From Colwellia sp. MB3u-41 (GTDB lineage: Bacteria > Pseudomonadota > Gammaproteobacteria > Enterobacterales > Alteromonadaceae): a stretch of DNA of 43,882 nucleotides. The notes beneath the pieces were generated by a model. The model was not told where the DNA came from and did no database searches. It was given only the letters and a program-made list of their open reading frames with translations. Positions 39,516 to 43,882 of this stretch are shown piece by piece. How positions within the stretch are numbered: the first letter of the stretch is position 1; every line of letters begins with the position of its first letter. The DNA lies in contig NZ_JACGUT010000033.1 of the NCBI RefSeq assembly GCF_014076845.1, forward strand, positions 1 to 43,882. Direction: 5' to 3'. A program made the position numbers and the translations under genes.

Positions 39516-40550
39516 CTATTTTACTCTTTCAAATTTTGTAATCTTTCTTATTACCAGAACATAACAAGCAAAGATAAAAATAAAACCTGTCAGCATAATT
39601 ACATCTGGTATAACAAAATATTCACCCGCCAAACCAATTACTGACATTACTACTGCAAAGGTAGAAATAATGACTAATGCTTGTCGTGAGCTGTAACCTA
39701 CTCTTTGAAGTATATGATGGAGGTGATCTCTGTCTGGTTTAAAAGGCGACTTTCCATTTTTATAACGACGTACCACTATTGCTAACATATCCATTAATGG
39801 AATCGCACAAATCCATAGAGCGGTTACTGGGCGAAATGAAGCGTTTTCATTTTGAGTGCCCATAGTAAGCAACCAAATAACACTCAAGCCAATAAACATG
39901 CTGCCTGCGTCACCCATGAATATTTTTTTTGCTTTGGACGCTAAACCTAAATTAAAAATTAAATAGGGGATAGTCGCCGTAGCAAGTATTAACGGGTAAC
40001 TCACGTAATCGTTTTGTCCGCTCATGATAAATAGAATAGCGATAGCCGTAAAAGTATTAATGCTTAAGCTGCCGATCAAACCATCAATACCGTCAACCAT
40101 ATTAAAAGCATTGATAACAACAATAATACCGACATAAGTAAATATAATACCTATAGGGCCAAGTGTTACGTTACCTAAGCCAAATAAATCACCCAAGTTT
40201 GATATATAGCCACCAACACCGTATATCATTAAACTGGCAACAATGAGCTGCCCAATAATTCTAATACGTACTTTCAAATCGAATTTGTCGTCTACCGCGC
40301 CAATAAATACCATCATCGCTGATGCTATAAGATACATACGAAGCTCTAAGGTATTCGGTAGCCATAAAAGGCTTGCCATGAGTACCGCCATAAAGATTGA
40401 AATTCCGCCAATAAGCGGAATATGTCCGGCATGCAATTTTCGTTCGCTGGGTTTGTCAACTAAGCCAACTTCTATTGCTACTGGTTTAAAGAACTTAATT
40501 GCGATGAAGGCAAAGCAAAATGCGGTAAGTGCAGAGATAAATACGTCCAT
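39516..40550 (-). CDS. wecA: Undecaprenyl-phosphate GlcNAc-1-phosphate transferase
   Basis: A 344-residue integral membrane enzyme that starts repeat-unit assembly on undecaprenyl phosphate. About ten to eleven spans. Conserved cytoplasmic blocks: VDKPSERKLHAGHIPLIGG (about 31-49), VFIGAVDDKFDL with the Asp pair, VVINAFNMVDGIDGL, FMGDAGSMFIGLSVIW, and the sugar-specific RDHLHHILQRVGYS. This is the WecA rather than MraY pattern. It starts 12 bp after the wzz stop. Confidence 0.94.
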   Translation of the reverse strand: MDVFISALTAFCFAFIAIKFFKPVAIEVGLVDKPSERKLHAGHIPLIGGISIFMAVLMASLLWLPNTLELRMYLIASAMMVFIGAVDDKFDLKVRIRIIGQLIVASLMIYGVGGYISNLGDLFGLGNVTLGPIGIIFTYVGIIVVINAFNMVDGIDGLIGSLSINTFTAIAILFIMSGQNDYVSYPLILATATIPYLIFNLGLASKAKKIFMGDAGSMFIGLSVIWLLTMGTQNENASFRPVTALWICAIPLMDMLAIVVRRYKNGKSPFKPDRDHLHHILQRVGYSSRQALVIISTFAVVMSVIGLAGEYFVIPDVIMLTGFIFIFACYVLVIRKITKFERVK

Positions 40551-40562
40551 TATAATGTCTTA

Positions 40563-41630
40563 TTAGCTTACGCTAATTTCTTCCTTAGTTTTAGTCAATT
40601 TATTGTTATTAGTAAAATGCCTGATTAATACGATAAGTATCGACAATATACCACCCAGCATTGTACCTAGTACTACAATTAATGCACGCTTAGGGCCAGA
40701 TTTTTGTTCTGGCACTTGTGCAGGGTCAATCGTTTTTAAAACATACTCTGTTGAAACCTTAGTTAACATCATATTTTTCGTTTGTTCTTCAATCAATTGA
40801 TAAAAAACAGTTTCCATAGCACTAACTTCAGTATTTCCTAACTGTTTGGTTAAGTAATCTATTGACGCTTGGGCTTCTTGTTCATCTTTTTCGCGCATAA
40901 AGTTGTTAACGTCGCTAACTAACCAAATCAACCATTTTTTTGCAATATCCGGTGAATAAAACTCAATATCGATAGTCACTAATGATGTTGTTTTATCTTG
41001 TGAAATCGTTAATAAGCTTAAAAATTGGTTATACGCTTCCCATGAAGATGGTGCTGAAATTTTAGGGAATGAAACTTCTCTTATCCATTTTTTATTTATA
41101 CTATCATAAAGTTCTTTATTAATAACGAGAGAGTCTGTTGCTCTGTCCCAATTCTCACTTGCCATAAGCGGTACGAGCAATTCATGTTTACTAATAAAGT
41201 TTTCTAAAAATGAGCGTGTTTTTATAATTTCTAGAGCAAGTGCTATTTTATCACTACCACCACCTAAACTAATTCCAGCAAGACTAGCTAAACCACCAAA
41301 CTGTCCGGCAAGTGCTCCCATTCCACCACCAGAATCTGATGAGGCGGGGGCTAATAAAATTGATGCTTTATAAATATCAGGTTTTGATAAGGCAAAAGCA
41401 ACTGAAGAAGCTGCGAAGATAATGGAAATAACGATGATAATATATTTTCCTGACCATATCGCTCGCCATAATTCTGCTAAGTCAATTTCATCGTCTGAGT
41501 TGTTTTTTTCGGTAAGTTGCTGAGCCATTTGCTGAGAAAGCAAAAGCGCTTCTGGAGAAAAGGGTGTAGTGGATTGCTGAGTACTATTATGATTCGATTG
41601 ATTCTGATTTGGCACTTGCAAATTTTCCAT
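40563..41630 (-). CDS. wzz: Chain-length determinant protein (Wzz family)
   Basis: A 355-residue polysaccharide copolymerase. A Gln/Ser-rich cytoplasmic N-terminus is followed by EIDLAELWRAIWSGKYIIIV, the Wzz entry and first membrane span (about 55-76). Then come a periplasmic domain with a glycine-rich stretch at about 94-122 and a coiled-coil-like DEQEAQASIDYLTKQL, a PxxP-like VPEQKSGPKRALIVV motif, and a second span at about 318-340. It sets the chain length made by Wzy. It is the first gene of the locus, behind the promoter at 41680-41709. Confidence 0.9.
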   Translation of the reverse strand: MENLQVPNQNQSNHNSTQQSTTPFSPEALLLSQQMAQQLTEKNNSDDEIDLAELWRAIWSGKYIIIVISIIFAASSVAFALSKPDIYKASILLAPASSDSGGGMGALAGQFGGLASLAGISLGGGSDKIALALEIIKTRSFLENFISKHELLVPLMASENWDRATDSLVINKELYDSINKKWIREVSFPKISAPSSWEAYNQFLSLLTISQDKTTSLVTIDIEFYSPDIAKKWLIWLVSDVNNFMREKDEQEAQASIDYLTKQLGNTEVSAMETVFYQLIEEQTKNMMLTKVSTEYVLKTIDPAQVPEQKSGPKRALIVVLGTMLGGILSILIVLIRHFTNNNKLTKTKEEISVS

Positions 41631-41649
41631 ACTTAACTATTTGAATAAC

Positions 41650-41668
41650 AATAGGACACTTCCCTATT
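41650..41668 (-). promoter_or_regulatory. Leader hairpin upstream of wzz
   Basis: AATAGG and CCTATT pair across a 7-nt loop about 20 bp upstream of the wzz ATG and just after the predicted transcription start. A near copy (AATAGGGAAGCCTATT) overlaps the wecA stop codon at 39505-39520. Function unknown; possibly chance. Confidence 0.3.
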
Positions 41669-41679
41669 AAAGCATGCAA

Positions 41680-41709
41680 ATTATACTGTATTAAATTAAC
41701 TTATGTAAA
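41680..41709 (-). promoter_or_regulatory. Candidate sigma-70 promoter of the polysaccharide operon
   Basis: On the minus strand, TTTACA (5 of 6) is followed after 18 bp by a perfect TATAAT, giving a leader of about 45 nt before wzz. No JUMPstart/ops element (GGCGGTAGCG) is visible in the leader. Confidence 0.55.
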
Positions 41710-41897
41710 GGTCAACGCACAGATACTTGTAATAAAGTTGTTATATTAATGTTTTTTTTTTGTTTTTAGCAAATAAAAATTCATTACTGATTAATTAATA
41801 TTCATTTCAGATAATTAACTAAACGTGCAATTTTTTCGTTTAACTTAAGGATTATGAAATAATGGGTTGTTTACTTTTTATATATTAATGCTTTTAA

Positions 41898-42790
41898 GTA
41901 CAGATCTTGAAACGAGTTCAGGATGACGGTATTTGGGTCAGAATAACGGGACATACAGGTAGAATTACGTAGTTCTTTGTCGTCATGCTGAATTTATTTC
42001 AATATCTGGTTTTTTTGCTTATAAGTACAGATCCTGAAACGAGTTCAGGATAACGGGACATACACTTAGAATTACGTAGTTCTTTGTCGTCATGCTGAAT
42101 TTATTTCAGTATCTGGGTTTTTTTGCTTCTAAGTACAGATCCTGAAACGAGTTCAGGATGACGGTAGTGGGCTCTGGATGACGGTTTTGGTGTCAGGCTT
42201 TTAGTGCTTGTGTCTGGATAAAGGGACATACACTTAGAATTACGTAGTTATTCTATCGTCATGCTGAATTTATTTCAGTATCTGGGGTTTTTGCTTCTAA
42301 GTACAGATCCTGAAACGAGTTCAGGATGACGGTATTACGTTCAGGATGACTGTAGTTGGCTCTGGATGACGATTTTGGTGTCATGCTTTTAGTGCTTGTA
42401 TCTGGATAAAGGGACATACACGTAGAATTACGTAGTTATTCTATCGTCATGCTGAATTCATTTCAGTATCTGGTTTTTTTTGCTTATAAGTACAGATCCT
42501 GAAACGAGTTCAGGATGACGGTATTACGTTCAGGATGACTGTAGTTGGCTCTGGATGACGATTTTGGTGTCATGCTTTTAGTGCTTGTGTCTGGATAAAG
42601 GGACATACACGTAGAATTACGTAGTTCTTTGTCGTCATGCTGAATATATTTCAGTATCTGGTTTTTTTTTGCTTATAAGTACAGATCCTGAAACGAGTTC
42701 AGGATGACGGTAATAGGCTCTGGATGACGGTTTTACATTCAGGATGACGGTGGTGGCTCTGGATGACGGTGGTGGATTCAGGATGGCGGT
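41898..42790. repeat. Repeat array D: ~188 bp tandem modules with beta and alpha palindromes
   Basis: Five modules. The landmark GGGACATACA recurs near 41949, 42055, 42223, 42411 and 42600, so the last two periods are 188-189 bp. Each module carries TAGAATTACGTAGTT, then the beta palindrome (GCTGAATTTATTTCAGT), a TTTTTTGCTTATAAGTACAG linker and the alpha palindrome (CCTGAAACGAGTTCAGG). The longer ones add degenerate GGCTCTGGATGACG pieces. Orientation is opposite to arrays A and C, and the flanking filler differs from array A, so the two tandem arrays grew separately. Together with the leader this fills 41631-42872; no gene is seen. Confidence 0.88.
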
Positions 42791-42872
42791 TTTGTGTTTA
42801 GACTAGCTGTGTTTGTGTCTGGTTTTCGTTACACAGTCGAGAGCTAGGTGGGCCTTTCTTTTATGAGGTATT

Positions 42873-43157
42873 TTATAAGTCCTTACTCAGATCTAGCCAA
42901 TTAGGGTTTATTTGTTCTATTAAATTTTCCTTCCAGGCCCTTCGCCAGTTTTTAAGTTGCTTTTCTCTTGTTATCGCATCGTACATCGTTTCAAATGACT
43001 CAAAATATACTAATTTATTCAGGTTATATTTATGGGTGAAGCCTAATGTAAGTTTAGATTTATGTTGATAGACCCTCTGAACTAGCTGACTCGTTACACC
43101 TATGTATAGTGTCGTATTTTTTATATTTGTCATTATATAAATATGCGGCTGTTTCAT
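42873..43157 (-). CDS. GIY-YIG nuclease domain protein, canonical
   Basis: A 94-residue single-domain GIY-YIG protein of the short COG2827-like kind. It has HIYIMTN (GIY strand), TLYIGVTSQLVQRVYQHK with the YIG strand and the conserved Arg in QRVYQH, LVYFESF with the conserved Glu, and the C-terminal REKQLKNWRRAWKENLIEQI. All expected catalytic positions are present. It has no fused domain. It is 13 bp downstream of a second, divergent GIY-YIG gene, and the pair is boxed in by palindromic repeat arrays D and E. The cellular role of such proteins is not established. Confidence 0.85.
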   Translation of the reverse strand: MKQPHIYIMTNIKNTTLYIGVTSQLVQRVYQHKSKLTLGFTHKYNLNKLVYFESFETMYDAITREKQLKNWRRAWKENLIEQINPNWLDLSKDL

Positions 43158-43170
43158 ATTGACAAGCCTA

Positions 43171-43464
43171 TTAGTAAATAAATTTTTTCGCTAATTTAGA
43201 TATTTCAGGCCAATCATTGTTAATAAGAAATTGTTTTTCTTTTTTACTCCATTGTCTAATTTCACTTGCTATTTCTCTGGCTTCTTCTTCCGTTTTAAAT
43301 TTCTGTTGATGTACGAGTTTAGCGGGTAAGCTTATATCATTGTCTAACAACAGCTTGTTATATTTGTCGTATTTAGCCAATACGATATCAAGTTCATCAC
43401 AACAACCTGTGTAATAACGGCCGTCTACTGACTGTAATATATAAACATAGATTTGAGTATTCAT
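43171..43464 (-). CDS. Divergent GIY-YIG domain protein, probably catalytically impaired
   Basis: 97 residues. The GIY and YIG strands are recognisable (YVYILQSVDGRYYTGCCDEL), and the C-terminal EIRQWSKKEKQFLINN fits the family. The segment that normally carries the catalytic Arg reads LDIVLAKYDKYN with no Arg, and the position of the metal-binding Glu (LVYxE) reads LVHQQKF. It may therefore bind but not cut DNA. I start at the ATG at 43464, with AGGAG 8 bp upstream; a longer frame to 43488 lacks a site. It is followed after 13 bp by the canonical GIY-YIG gene. Confidence 0.75.
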   Translation of the reverse strand: MNTQIYVYILQSVDGRYYTGCCDELDIVLAKYDKYNKLLLDNDISLPAKLVHQQKFKTEEEAREIASEIRQWSKKEKQFLINNDWPEISKLAKKFIY

Positions 43465-43584
43465 ATCACAAGCTCCTTTTGTTAACATAAAATTTACACT
43501 TATTCAGTGTAGTATAGCTTTAATACTTTGTCAGTTATCTATGATGAGTTTATTTTAGTGTCCCGTTTAGGCGCGTTGCCGCTT

Positions 43585-43882
43585 GTCGTCATGCTGAATT
43601 TATTTCAGTATCTGGGGGTTGTAGGTAAGTACAGATCCTGAAACAAGTTCAGGATGACGGGTACACAATCAGGATGACGGGGATGCGCGGCTACGATGGT
43701 GGGTAATCGCTAACTTGTTAATGGTGCAGAGTTCTTGATGATGGTGTTGGCTTCTTGATGATGGTGTTTGCTCCGTGTGTCTGGTTTTTGTTCATAGTCT
43801 CGGTGTTTTCTTGATCTATTTTCGTCGTGCTGAGTGTATTTCAGGGTGGTGGAGTTCTTGGTCGGGACAGAGCCTGTGACCG
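43585..43882. repeat. Repeat array E: one clear beta/alpha pair and decayed copies
   Basis: One good pair (GTCATGCTGAATTTATTTCAG, linker, GATCCTGAAACAAGTTCAGG) at about 43588-43660, in the orientation of array D. The rest to the window end is degraded related sequence such as TTCTTGATGATGGTGTTGG and GTCGTGCTGAGTGTATTTCAGG. No gene is seen between the GIY-YIG start and the end of the window. Confidence 0.75.

Noticed and set aside
41631-41700. JUMPstart/ops element for RfaH before wzz
   Set aside because: No GGCGGTAGCG-like sequence is present in the leader or in the wecA-wbpA gap.

Overview
The window looks like chromosome of a low-GC marine gammaproteobacterium. The gene set (SulP transporter, DUF1289 protein, Pgi, GalU, WecA/Wzz-type surface polysaccharide locus), the AT-rich codons and the very abundant palindromic repeats built on GTCATCCTGAACTTGTTTCAGG suggest Alteromonadales, perhaps Colwelliaceae. 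The genus call is an impression from reading and was not searched. Every intact gene lies on the minus strand; only a dead IS3 remnant reads on the plus strand.

Layout from left to right. 1-1340: tandem array of about 190-bp units carrying paired palindromes. 1.4-4.2 kb: two secreted amidohydrolases. 4.3-4.9 kb: second repeat array. 5-8.7 kb: DUF1289 protein, SulP anion transporter and glucose-6-phosphate isomerase, with clear terminators after SulP and after Pgi. 8.7-9.45 kb: third repeat array. 9.5-10.4 kb: galU with its own promoter. 10.5-41.7 kb: one long surface-polysaccharide locus (O-antigen or capsule type) read right to left. It starts at a promoter near 41.69 kb and ends at a strong terminator at 10480-10507. 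41.9-42.8 kb: fourth array. 42.9-43.5 kb: two GIY-YIG proteins, one of them degenerate. 43.5 kb to the end: fifth, partly decayed array.

The polysaccharide locus divides into modules. wzz and wecA give chain-length control and undecaprenyl-linked initiation. wbpA-wbpB-wbpD-wbpE, in the same order as in Pseudomonas aeruginosa but without wbpC, would make a UDP-2,3-diacetamido-uronic acid. Next come a Wzx flippase, an AAC(3)-fold N-acyltransferase and a split transketolase. These are followed by an unusual acyl/aldehyde module: ACP, AMP-forming ligase, LuxE-like, LuxC-like, FabZ-like dehydratase, GMC oxidoreductase, a small unknown protein and an SDR. Then come an OafA-type acyltransferase with an SGNH domain, a polysaccharide deacetylase, one GT4 glycosyltransferase, Wzy, the GDP-mannose/GDP-fucose genes gmd-fcl-gmm-manC, a WecG/TagA-family transferase and manB.

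The most unusual content is this transketolase plus LuxC/LuxE/ACP/ligase/GMC/SDR module. There is no luciferase nearby, so bioluminescence does not explain it. It looks like a route to a carrier-bound acyl or aldehyde group that decorates or builds a glycan; no described pathway that I know matches the gene set. There are also signs of cassette turnover: a 3' scrap of rmlB after manB, a decayed IS3 element, a possible gene stub beside the deacetylase, and a WbpE that ends early at the wzx junction. Long G runs inside wzy (10), the deacetylase (8) and fcl (7) are candidate phase-variation tracts.
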